Of a DNA stretch of 64,000 nt, positions 47,859 to 58,420 are shown in pieces (positions within the stretch are counted from its first letter, which is position 1; every line of letters begins with the position of its first letter). The notes under the pieces are model-generated. The model had not been told where the DNA came from. It made no database searches and saw only the letters and a program-made list of their open reading frames with translations. The stretch lies in assembly GCA_036429605.1 (NCBI GenBank), contig CM071590.1, forward strand, positions 1,426,001 through 1,490,000, in the 5' to 3' direction. Origin of the DNA: Cladobotryum mycophilum. Taxonomy: Eukaryota; Ascomycota; Sordariomycetes; Hypocreales; Hypocreaceae. A program made the position numbers and the translations under genes.

Positions 47859-48394
47859 TACCATCTAGGGGCAGAGGAATACTTTGTATAAAAAGGTGTG
47901 TCGATAGGAAAAGGTGCACGAGAGGAGAGGGAGGGTCATAGGGGGTTCTCTGGTATTTTGGAAAAAGGGTTTGAATTGTGGGAGGCTTACGGGGGGAACA
48001 AATATATACCTTTTATTATGGAATACCGGCATTACACTAACTTGCCATATGCCGGACAGAGCTCAATTTGGAGATTACATTTTTTCGGCAATTGCCATTC
48101 TAGGAGGCGTTTTTGGACCTTGATCCTCGCGGCTCCTAGACATTCAGGCAGACGAATTCTTGATAAAGCTCTTACACCGATACACGTCGAGACGAATTGT
48201 TGGTTCAATTGTTGCTGCCTGTAGGTCAAGACAGATTCAATTGATCCAGTTAGCCAACTCACTCAAGTTTATATATATAACTCTATGCTCACCTCTCTTT
48301 CATCCATATCCCCTGGACATGAACAGTAATTACATCCATCATCAACCTCAAGCAGTATATCTTTTTTATCACATTACCAACACCTCTCATCATA
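47859..48394. other. Spacer with core promoter of the next gene
   Basis: ATATATATAA at 48271-48280 lies 115 bases before the ATG at 48395 and is a TATA-box candidate. No other feature is seen. Confidence 0.5.
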
Positions 48395-49135
48395 ATGACG
48401 GAACTCCCCGCCATCAGATACTCTACAGGCAGCAGGCCCATCGGCAACGCCAAAAACTTCTCCTGGGAATATCCGATTCCCAGATGCCCCTTCTGGGATG
48501 ACCTGGAGTTCGCCACCGGCCGCAACTTTCCCAGCGTGTATTCCAGAGAGGACATTGGGAAGCTGCCTATCGACCCTGACAGCACGGATGACAGGCAGAC
48601 CAAGCTGAACCTCCTTTTGAAGCTGCTGAGAGAGAGGAGTGCCGAAAAGGAAGCTGGTGCTGCGCCAGAGACGTACTTGGAGGTGGACAGTAAGGGCTGG
48701 TCGACCTTGCATTTAGGGATTTACACGGTGCAGTATGCGCTGGGCCTCAGGGGTGAAGCTGAGCAGACGGTACGCGTCATGGTCGATAAGACGGAAGGTA
48801 ATACGAAGCTCTCACACAGTCATACTCTGGCAGCCGTTCTGCTCGCAAAGGGCGACTGCGTGGAGGCAGAGAAGCTAGAGAAACCTGTGCGGGCATGGCT
48901 CGTTGGATTGCTGGGCCAAGACTCCCCTCAGGCGCTGGGGGCGATGAGAACGATTGTTCGGGCTGTTTGGCGGCAAGGGCCGGGGCGAAGGGCGGAAGCG
49001 AAGGGGTTGATTGCGGAGTGGAAGGAGACGGTTGATGGCATGGGAGGGGGGCAGTATGGGGCGTATCAGGATGAGGAGAGAGAGATGATGGATAAGATTG
49101 TTAGTGAGTTGGACGAGGAAGAACATAAAGATTAG
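48395..49135 (+). CDS. Fungal hypothetical protein, probably helical-repeat
   Basis: This intronless 246-residue frame has a normal start context and a TATA-like element upstream. The N-terminus is polar (MTELPAIRYSTGSRP). The C-terminal two-thirds consist of predicted alternating amphipathic helices (GIYTVQYALGLRGEAEQTVR, HSHTLAAVLLAKGDCVEAEK, PQALGAMRTIVRAVWRQGPG) that resemble a degenerate tetratricopeptide-type array. It has no signal peptide or membrane helix and ends in an acidic tail. I recognise no named family, and function is unknown. Confidence 0.75.
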   Translation: MTELPAIRYSTGSRPIGNAKNFSWEYPIPRCPFWDDLEFATGRNFPSVYSREDIGKLPIDPDSTDDRQTKLNLLLKLLRERSAEKEAGAAPETYLEVDSKGWSTLHLGIYTVQYALGLRGEAEQTVRVMVDKTEGNTKLSHSHTLAAVLLAKGDCVEAEKLEKPVRAWLVGLLGQDSPQALGAMRTIVRAVWRQGPGRRAEAKGLIAEWKETVDGMGGGQYGAYQDEEREMMDKIVSELDEEEHKD

Positions 49136-49266
49136 GTGATGGGAATGTCATCAGCAAACATTCTATATGAGATGATGAATAGTAACAGAGATGCCACATT
49201 AGATTCGGGATCAGATCATTAAGCGGAGAAACTGGCGGTGGCTAGGAGTATTCCCAAGACACACCT

Positions 49267-49869
49267 TCAAGGCTTATACTTTTCCAGGCCGTGATGCACC
49301 TTCTCCGGCACCTTCAAGCCACTCTCAACAGCCTCCTTGACCTTTGTCTCGAGGTGAGCGATCCTGCTCTTATCCTCTTCCTCTCGCCGTTTTGCCTGTT
49401 CAGCCTTGCTGCTACTGCTGTTAAAGTTTCCGGCTCCACCTCGCCCCGAAAGACCTCCCCCTTGGGCTTGATGATTGTTGCTGTTGTTGTTCTTGACGTT
49501 TGACCTGACAGCCGCGGCCGTCTCATGCGCCAGCTGTTCCTGGTCTCGCGCGTTCTGCGCCGGGTCGACAAAGTTGCCTGCACCGCCGCGGCCGGCCCTT
49601 GCGACGAGCCCGACGCCGGGCGGGACGTGGTCGATGGGCAGATTCAGCTTTTGAGCCTCAAGATCCTATGAGGGGGAGCCAATGAGCCGATGGACTAGGG
49701 GGGAGAGGGGGAAGAAGGAGAGGGAATGCGGGAACGGGTGGGCCATGGATTTTTTGTGTGTTTGGTTAATTACTTTGGAGGCATCATCGGCTTCTTTGGC
49801 TGAGTAGTAATTACCTGCCCCGCCTCGGCCGACTTTACGCAGCGCGTCTTGGTCATTTGCTGGAGACAT
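49267..49869 (-). CDS. DUF3602 family protein with GRGGAGN repeats
   Basis: Two exons (49869-49774 and 49665-49267) give 164 residues. Three copies of a short motif are present: GRGGAGNYYS near the N-terminus, GRGGAGNFVDP in the middle and GRGGAGNFNS before a Lys/Glu-rich C-terminal coiled stretch. This repeat is the signature of the fungal DUF3602 family, whose role is undefined. The protein is hydrophilic with no targeting signal. The 108-nt intron has a GTAATT donor and CATAG acceptor. Confidence 0.88.
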
Positions 49870-51189
49870 TGTTTCGTGCCCACTAACAACAACAGTCCTA
49901 GCAGCAGCTTAAAGCGAATTGAAGCAAATGGATGGATGGAATCAATCTCCCCCACACACGGCTGATGCTGTTGCTGCTGCGGTCCGTATTCGGCATTCGG
50001 GTAATATCCTTATCTGCTGGTGGTTGATCGTATGCTGGCACGGGCGCGCCGTACAGTACAGGGGGAGGCGGAAGGGGAGGCAGAGGGAGGGAGATCAAAG
50101 TCGCCGAGTGAGATCCAAGGCGGCGCACACACGGGTCTCGTCAGCTACATCGAACGTGGCAGAGCAGAGCAGAGAGTAGTAGTAATAGAGCTGCTGCAAG
50201 ACGGTGACTCCTTGAAACTGAGGAGGCGGGAGAGGAAGGAAAATACGAAGCATAGGGGGTAAGTTTTGTATGGTAAGATCAGCACTAAGTGTTTCATCCA
50301 TTTATGCAGCCGGTTTTGTCGTAGTAGTCGTAGTAGTATTAGTAGCATGACAAGCAGTAGTAGTTGTTTGAACAGGAGGCATCATCGTCATCATCATCAT
50401 CATCATCATCAGTCGATCCAATGAAGAATAGAGTAATGATATTCTGAAAACAACAACACAGATAAATAGATACTCAACTCGGCATTGCACAACAGCAAAA
50501 CACAGTGTCTATTGGTGACGCATTCAGGTAAATCATGCATGCATATAGGACCCCAGACTTTCTGCCCGTAACGTAACAACGGGATATGCAATAGCATAGA
50601 AGTGCTATGCCGTCTTATACGAAGCACAGGAGCTCGAGATGCCATCATTGCTCGAAGGATTGAAGCGTGCATTAATCAACTGTTTTTTTAAACGACACGA
50701 CACAAGTTTCATGCTATGCTGGCACTTGTCTTCTTGATCGTTATGCACTGTATCACACGTATGTTTTAGATAACACATATACAGTGCAAATACAAGCATT
50801 TTAACTGTCCGAAGTCACGAAGAGCCCATCGTTAGCAAACATGATATGAGCCGAACCACCCTAAAAGAAGTAATGATAGCATTTTCAGATACATACATTC
50901 AGATGCAATCTAAATCCTACCTAATCTAAAAAGTCCTTGTCTTTTTTTTTTTTTTTGCTCTATATGCTTACTTCATCAGCAGAAGTAAACCCACTTCATC
51001 CCCCCTTCTCTCCAAGACGTTTTGACGATTTTTGTTTAAGTGATTACGACTTATAACGACTTGTACAACAAAGACAAATAAACAGGGGGAGAAAGAGAAA
51101 GAAAGGAAAGAAAGGAAAGGAAAGAAAAGAAGAAGAAGAAGAAAAAAGGAGAGAATTGGACAAGCAGGCTTCTTCCAGCTCTCATCGCC
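49870..51189. other. Intergenic region with simple repeats
   Basis: No gene is supported. A (CAT)n tract lies at about 50380-50411 and an AG-rich leader immediately precedes the transporter gene. Confidence 0.55.
50380..50411. repeat. (CAT)n trinucleotide repeat
   Basis: Tandem CAT units with one CGT interruption in non-coding DNA. Confidence 0.9.
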
Positions 51190-53101
51190 ATGTCGACAAA
51201 CGGGGATGGCTTCTTGAAGCCAGGGGCACAAACACCAGTGGGCGGCATGACGGACGTTGATATCCATCTCAAGGATTGGGATCACGCTGGGCCCAGGAGT
51301 GTCGGTTCTCGCGAGGATATCCTCACGGCAGAGCAGCAGCAACAACAAGATGAGAGCCAGTACGTCACCGGGACGAAGCTCGTTCTCATTGTTGCTGCTC
51401 TCTATGCTTCCATCTTTCTCGTCGCGTTGGTAAGTCACATATCTCATGAATATCATTACATCACCCCTATCGTCAAGCTACCAATGCCTCCCTCTCTATC
51501 TATCTATCCATCTTTCCCTCTATCCATACACTAACATGAACCCCTTTTCCAGGACCGCACCATCATCGCCACAGCCGTACCCAAGATAAGCAGCTACTTC
51601 CACGCCCTCGACGACATCGGCTGGTACGCCTCGGCCTACCTCCTCACCAGCTGCGCCACCCAGCTCCTCTGGGGCCGCATCTACACCTTCTACTCCACCA
51701 AGCTCATGTTCCTCATCAGCATCCTGCTCTTCGAGGTCGGGTCCGCCGTCTGCGGCGCCGCCCCCACGTCCACGGGCTTCATCATCGGCCGCGCCATCGC
51801 CGGAATCGGGTCCGCGGGCATCTCCTCGGGCTCCACGGTCATTGTCACGCAGATCCTGCCGTTGCAGAAGAGGCCTGCTATTGTGGGTGGCGTGGGCTCC
51901 ATGTTTGGCATATCGTCCATTATTGGTCCTCTTTTGGGTGGTGCCTTTACCGATCACGTTTCTTGGAGATGGTGCTTTTATATCAAGTCAGTTCACATCT
52001 CCTTTTGTTTCCCCCTCTTTGCACAACTCCGAATCTTGCTAACCAAAACTTCTTTTTAGCCTCCCCATCGGCGCCATTGTTCTCGCCATCCTGGTTCCCT
52101 TCCTCAATGTCCCCCAGAGAAAGCTAGTCGAACGGGACAGCTCCGTCTCGAGACAGCTCATCCGCCTCGACCCCGTCGGCACCGCCCTCTTCCTCCCCAG
52201 CGTCATCTGCTTCCTGCTCGCCCTCCAGTGGGGCGGCTCCCAGTACCAGTGGAACAGCGCTCGCATCATTGCGCTGTTCGTCCTCGCCGGCGTGCTCATG
52301 ATCGCCTTTACCGGTGTGCAGGTCTGGCGCCAGGAGGACGCGACGATCCCGCCTCGCATTGCCAAGCAGCGCAGCATTGCGTTTGGCGCCGTCTTCTCCG
52401 GTGTCATTGGTGCCGGCCTCATCTCCATCCTCTACGCCCTGCCGATCTGGTTCCAGGCCATCAAGGGCAGGACCGCCGTTCAGTCCGGCATTGATACCAT
52501 CCCTCTGGTCCTGAGTCTCGTTGTCGGCACCATCATGTCCGGAATCATCATCAGCAGGACAGGATACTACATCCCCTTCATGTTCATCTCGTGCATTTTC
52601 CTGTCCATCGGCTCCGGCCTCATCACCACCTTCAAGGTCAGCACCGGTCACCAGGCTTGGATCGGCTACCAGGTCATCTTCGGCCTCGGGCTTGGCTTCG
52701 GCATGCAGCAGCCCAGCTTGGCGGCGCAAAACGTTTTGGACCAAAAGGACATCTCCACCGGCGTCTCCCTCATGTTCTTTGCCCAGTCCCTCGGCGGTGC
52801 CGTCTTCGTCTGCGTCAGCCAGTCCGTCTTCAACAATTTTCTGCGAAAGGGCCTTCTCAGCGTCCTCTCCCCTGCCGATGCGGCCAAGGTCATCTTTACG
52901 GGAGCCACCGAGCTCAGCCGTGTGGTGTCCCCGGACAAGCTGCCAGACGTTCTCCTCGCCTACAACTACGCGCTGTACAAGGCCTTCATCGTCAGTCTTG
53001 CCGTTTCGTGTTTCTTGGTGGTGCCGACCCTTGGCATGGAGTGGCGCAGGATCCCTCAGACAAAGCCAGAAGCCAAGGGCGCCGAGAAGCTTGAGGGTTA
53101 G
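51190..53101 (+). CDS. MFS multidrug/toxin exporter, DHA2-like (14-TM)
   Basis: Three exons (51190-51429, 51553-51986, 52060-53101) give 571 residues. An acidic cytosolic N-terminus of about 60 residues precedes a series of hydrophobic helices consistent with 14 spans. The family motif D1-like segment is LDRTIIATAVPKISSYF, followed by WYASAYLLTSCATQLLWGR. The antiporter motif C is GRAIAGIGSAGISSG, and the SWRWCFYINLPIG segment is typical of DHA2 H+ antiporters. The protein is probably in the plasma membrane or vacuole and exports small toxic molecules or metabolites. Codons are strongly GC-biased. It is convergent with a P450 gene and lies near an acyltransferase gene, suggesting export of their product. 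Confidence 0.93.
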
Positions 53102-53605
53102 ATTTCTATGAGAAATGATTTTATATAAAGAGGGACCCAGGCGCATATAATCCTGGGCGGGAGTAGAAGTCGTCGTTGTTGTTGATACCATTGTCCTCCA
53201 TATAGAGTAGGGTTCGGATTGTATGTTTTTTTGTATTTTTTTCTAGATGCCCGGGCGTACGGTTAGCGAGGGTTCTCTTAATGCTTCTGGTCACATAAAC
53301 CGCTAATAGATTTTGTACATTCGTTTCACAGGCATAGTCCTACCTTGCAGAGAGACTGTTGATGATGTGTCTTTCCCGTAGGAAGTTATTACATAAAAGG
53401 AATGGGAAATGATAAGACTACTTTGAACGGTTCATGCATTATGAGGTAGCTTTGCTACAGGTAACCAGTCTATACTCTTTTAATATGCCTGCCCCATGTT
53501 GTCTATTTACCATCATATACAAAAAGATATTCGATACCAAGCCCATACGGTAAACATTTCAATCATCTAATAACGAACTCGGAGAAAACATCAACTTTCC
53601 TCCCC
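53102..53605. other. Convergent 3' regions of the transporter and P450 genes
   Basis: AT-rich sequence with no coding signal. Confidence 0.6.
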
Positions 53606-55324
53606 CTAAGCATTCCTCCTGAAGCTGACTTTACAGCCATCGCCGCTAGTGATGACCATGGCAAATGCCTCCTGAAAGGGGCCCTCGGTCTTTGGCTCGA
53701 TATGCTGGAACGCCTGTATTAACCGTGCGGTAGTGTAAGCCGCTTCTGTTACTGTCAGATGCTGTCCGATGCAGATCCTAGGACCGCCACCAAAGGGGAG
53801 ATACTCCCAACTAAACGGAAAAGGGGTAGGTCAGTAATGATAGAGAGAGAAAGCGGTTGGACAGATGGATGTCTAATTAACGTACGCTGCCTGACGATGA
53901 GTCTCCCATCTCTCTGGCTTTATCTCGAGGGCGTCGTCGCCCCAAATATCCTTACGGCGGTGCAGCGCCGAGGAACTGAAGATGACTCGCTCTCCTTCCT
54001 TGACGAAGATGGGTGAGCGTCCGTCTTCGCCGCCTCCGCGGGGAAGGACAGTATCTCGCTTGGCACAGCGAGAGTTGACGGGATTGATGGGATAAAGACG
54101 TAAAACTAAGAGGCGTTAGCTACCCAAAAGAAAAAAAAAAGAAAAAAAAGCTCGTAGGGGCTTGTAAAGATGACACATACCTTCATTCACTACGCTCTCG
54201 AGATACTTGAGACTCTTTAATTCTTTAGAGCTCGGTGGTTCTGATCCCAAGGGCTGCAATTCCTCTCGAAGCCTTCTCACGATATCCGGTCGTCTAGAGA
54301 GATGCCACCAGATGATGCTCAGAAGCGAAGAGGTCGTATCTCGACCGGCCACCATGATGCTGAGGAGCTCCGTCCTGATCTGCACGGGCGTGTAGTCGCC
54401 CTTGGCCAGCTCCTCCAGCAGAAAGACATATCTCTTGCCCCGCGCCTCGTCGTCCTCGCCGGAACCTCCCGTCTTGGCCTTGTCGTCGCGGATCTTCATG
54501 GCGCGGCTGACGAAGAAGTCGGTGTAGTCATTGATGTACTTTACGTATCGCTTCAGTTTTGCATCCGGGAGCTTGGCCAGCAGGGGGAAGCTGATGTGCT
54601 TTGACATCTTATCGATGATGTAGTTGAAAGCAGTCGTAAACTCCATACCCTCGGCCGACTTGGCGGGATCCAAGCAGCCGGCGCTCTCGCCAAAGAGGAT
54701 CTCGGTGCCAATGTCCATGGTGAAGAGGGGGAAGATCTTGGCCAGGTCCACCGTCTCGTCGTCCTTGATGATGTCAATCAGGTTTTGCGCGTGTTTCTCC
54801 ATGATCTCCGTGTCCTGCACCTGGGAGCGGTTGAAGCTGGGACGGAGCATGGCCCGCGAGTGCTCCCACTCGGCGCCCTCTGCGCCAAAGATGCCCCCGC
54901 CCCAGCACTCCTTGAGGGCCACGACTCTGGACGGCGGGAGGCACCAGTCCTTGAAGCTCGAGGACAGCACGGCCTTGATGTTCTCCGGGTCCCTGGTCCA
55001 GATGGTCTTCATGCCCAGGATGTAGACCTGGTTCGTGTGGACGTCGGTGCCCGTGTCGTCGAAGATGGAGCTAAACGCCGTAGGGACCGTCATCTCCTTC
55101 TTGGCCTTGATCAGGCGCCGCAGGAGCTTCAGGCCGAGCATGCCGCCCCCATTGGGATACGTGGGCGGCGGGGAGCATCCGTTGGACGTCGAGAGCTTAC
55201 GGTAGGTGAGAAAGCTCTGTATGCGACTGATGACCAGGAAGATGGTGATGAGGCCAGCAGCACCGGTAAGCCATGGTCTTAGAGGACCATCACCCTCAAG
55301 GGGGAATCCCAAAACAACAACCAT
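53606..55324 (-). CDS. Cytochrome P450, CYP52-clan-like
   Basis: Three exons (55324-54181, 54105-53886, 53810-53606) give 522 residues. An N-terminal hydrophobic anchor (WLTGAAGLITIFLVI) places it on the ER membrane. The I-helix oxygen-binding motif AGRDTTSS starts at residue 326, and the K-helix ExxR (EVLR) at 381-384 is formed across intron 1. The heme loop FGGGPRICIG has Cys468 and is formed just after intron 2. The sequences LPPSRVVALKECWGGGIFGA and WEHSRAMLRPSF are typical of the CYP52-related clan, whose members often hydroxylate fatty acids or alkanes; a role in a metabolite pathway is equally possible. It is divergent from the acyltransferase gene, with which it shares a 778-base upstream region. 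Confidence 0.93.
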
Positions 55325-56102
55325 TTTCTTTTTTTCTCTTTTCTTTTTTTTTCTTTTCTTTCTTTTTTCTTCTTCTTTTTTTTGGTTATACTTTTGATCT
55401 CATGGTCCTAGAAAGAAAGAAAGAAAGAAGATGTATTTATATCTTCCAACTATTGTGAGCAAACAGTCAAACGTGAGAGTTGGCACGTTCGTTCGGTTAT
55501 CTGATCGAGAAGACGGGATTATGTATATTAGAAGAATTATAGGATCCTCCCGAATTTAGGGCTCTTCTAATATATGGGCTCTCTTTTCTCTCTCTATCCC
55601 AATCGCTCTTCTTCCCCCTGTGTGATAAGCCAATAGACGACCCGACGTTTCAATACACGGGCATGAACCCCATAAGCCCGCCTCGCCTCTTCTCTCTCCA
55701 GCGCCAGCTTCAGTTTCCAAAATTCACCGAAACTTGTCATCCATGGCGCCATGTTTCCCATGTTTTCGGCCCATTTTCATTTTCTACCCTGCTTTTTTTT
55801 CCAACGAGCTTACTGCTTTGGGTATTCCATTCGTTCCAGAATAAGACGGTAGCATCCAGATTGTCTTATATGTATATCGGGATTCACAGCCTTCTTCTTG
55901 GAACGAGAACGAAAACAAGTTTCTACAGACGGATCGTATATGCACACAAACCACGGCCCCTTTTTTTTTTAGAACAACACAACGCAAGCTTACTTACTTG
56001 ATCCATCGTTTTGAGTAATCGAAAACTTCCGGACCCGAAACCCGTAATAACAAGAAACAAATATTATTATTATTCTTCTTCTTTTTTCATTCTTTTTTCA
56101 AC
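55325..56102. promoter_or_regulatory. Shared divergent promoter (P450 / acyltransferase)
   Basis: This 778-base region separates the P450 and acyltransferase start codons. It contains long T/C tracts next to each start and no coding signal. Coordinate control of both genes is inferred only from arrangement. Confidence 0.45.
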
Positions 56103-57805
56103 ATGTCTTCACGTCCTACGTTTCATCCGTGGACCAAGTCGGCAACGTTGCCGTCGACTTACACTCGGACATTAACTGCTGCCGAGTTTATGCTGTCCAT
56201 GCTCAATGAGTATGCCCTGGGTCACAACTGCCCGTATCTCGGTGCCACCGTATCTGTGCAGCGCGCCGAGGGATCTTCTGCTGCTGCTGCTTTCAGCGTG
56301 GAGGAACTCACTTCCAAGGTAACTCGGGCCTTTGTCCAGACCCGATGGACATATCCCATTGTGGCCAGTCAGCTCGACGGAAGCAAGCAAATCGTCTACA
56401 AAGTCGAGGACGAAGCCCAGGTAGCTCAATGGGCAGAGCGAACGGTGCAGACCGTCCAGTCCGGCGGCGGCTGGCTTGGGCTCCAGGAGAAGATCAGCCA
56501 GCAAGATGCCTTGCCTTCCAAGGATGGAGACTGTGCCTTGCTCTATCTCGTCGTCAGCCCAGATGAGGCCAGCAAGTCTCAGATCACCAAGTTTGACCTG
56601 CTCCTTCACATGCATCACAGCTTGGCGGACGGAACATCGCTGAGATCGTTGATGAATGACCTGCTACACAGTCTGGCGAAGCCGAGCCTGAGCACGTCTT
56701 ATACTTGGGGCGAGGAGGTTGAAAGACTCAGCCCCGCGGCTCTAGATGTGGCCATCTTGTCGGACGAAGTGGCCAAGTCCATCAGCGAATTGCCCAAGGA
56801 GGTGAGTTTTTTCTTTTCTTTTTCCTTCTCTTTGAAATTATTGAGCATTGAGTGTGTGAGCTTCCTACTAAACTTCAATAATGTAGATCCCTCTTCCCCC
56901 TCTCGAAAAGGTCCAAAGTCCAAGAGCAGGAACCGGCCTAGTCACTCACACATTCAAGAGCGACGGATTTCTCAACCGCCTGCTCGCCCTGGCCAGAACC
57001 AACAGCGTCAAGCTCACCGCGTTCCTCCAGGCATCCCTTGTCCTCACCGCGTTCAACGAGGCCCAGTCCGCTTCCTCCATCGAGGCCTGCACCGTCCTCT
57101 CCGCGTTTGACCTGCGGGCGAGAAACCTGGTTGAGCCGTGGAACCAGCGGGACAAGTTCATTGGCGTCGCTGTCGGCCTAGACATGACGCAGATTCCCAT
57201 TGCCCTTCTCTCTGATGCGTCCACCGACCGTCTTTGGGCCCTTGCCCGCCATTGCCAGGAGCACTGGGATGCTGTTGCCGGACAGCAAAACATTGCTGCT
57301 GCGGGAGAGCTGCGCAAGGCTGCTTCAGGTTTCATCCTCAAGAGTGTTTTGTGAGTCCAAGCTACCACTTCACATTTCCAGCCTACACCTCTGCTTTCTC
57401 TGGGTGAGCATGTTTATACTAACTATTTACCACAGAGCCGAGGTCAACGCCCCTCCCTCAAAGACAAATCTGAACCTCAACTATGTTTCCGATCCCGCTG
57501 GAAGTGCTCAGCTAGATGGTGTATATGCCTTCGAGAATGACGCGCAGTCGAAGCTCGTTCTAGATCACTACCAACTTATAACCGATGACAGCACATCCAA
57601 ACTGCAAGTCCCTATCCCCCCAAAAACACGTATTAAGCTCTCTGAACGTCCAGCTAACCCAAATTGCAACAGGTCATGCCGCTCACATTCTTGGAACGAC
57701 GAACTGACACTCTCCGTCTCGTTTAACCTCGGCCAGCACGCAAAGGAAGAGGTCCAGGCCTTCCTTGGTAAATGGATCCAAGCACTCGAGGCATTAGTTC
57801 AGTGA
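56103..57805 (+). CDS. HHxxxDG acyltransferase (condensation/alcohol acetyltransferase-like)
   Basis: Exons 56103-56801, 56887-57350 and 57436-57805 give 510 residues if the last exon is unspliced. The catalytic motif HHSLADG is at residues 171-177, with His172 as the general base. It is followed by helix TSLRSLMNDLL, as in CoA-dependent acyltransferases of the condensation superfamily. The second half has KLTAFLQASLVLTAF and SAFDLRARN, typical of the C-terminal lobe. The canonical DFGWG motif of plant BAHD enzymes is not obvious. A segment at about 57607-57671 looks intron-like (GTCCCT to CAACAG) but its removal would break the frame, so the C-terminus is not settled. Likely role: acylation of a hydroxylated metabolite. 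Confidence 0.8.
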
Positions 57806-58169
57806 AGCAAAAAAAAAAGCTCCGAGAACCATTGATGAGAGTTGTTTAGAAATGTATCATTAGTACATCCTAGTAGGGATGTGTAAATAAATCTGCTATT
57901 TTTACCGTGCTTTTTTTGGGTTCACAAATCATGCCTTTCGTCACTTCAAATCGTGCCAATGTATCGTTCATCGAGACTCAAACATGGCTGCTCAAACCAC
58001 AGCAACTCACCATGAATCGCACCCCGGTTCGTTCGCAGTAGATCATTAGCAACATCCTCGCCCTCTTAAGATTTTCTTATACCACCTAATAACTTAGCAC
58101 CCTCTAATGGACCTCGGAAAATGGGTAGCATATTTACTGATCCCGAACACCAAGGCTCTAGGGTACGTT

Positions 58170-58420
58170 AGATAGCCTCTTGGAAGTATTCACATGTTCA
58201 CATGCTCTTTGCAAACCATACGTTGATATATACCATCTCCTCGAAATTAATGTTGGTATTGATACTATAAATACTCTTGTATAGTGAGAGAAATACAATA
58301 AAACTATACGAGAACTGTGTTATGAAGTAGTTGGGGAATCAAGCTAAGCACGCACATGTGAATAGTTATGTTAGGTATTTTTGGATGGATAGAATAGTTG
58401 GATAAAGAACTCGAAAGTAT
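58170..58420. mobile_element. Possible solo LTR remnant
   Basis: The sequence contains ACTATAAATACT (TATA-like) at 58263-58274 and AATACAATAAAACT (polyadenylation-like) nearby. It also has a perfect 7-bp inverted repeat GTATAGT (58279-58285) / ACTATAC (58303-58309). This order resembles a retrotransposon LTR U3-R region. No second LTR or protein fragment is visible, so the call is weak. Confidence 0.25.

Noticed and set aside
52124..53191. A 355-codon minus-strand frame opposite the transporter
   Set aside because: Antisense to helices of a clear MFS protein; the acidic Gly/Asp-rich peptide is a frame shadow.
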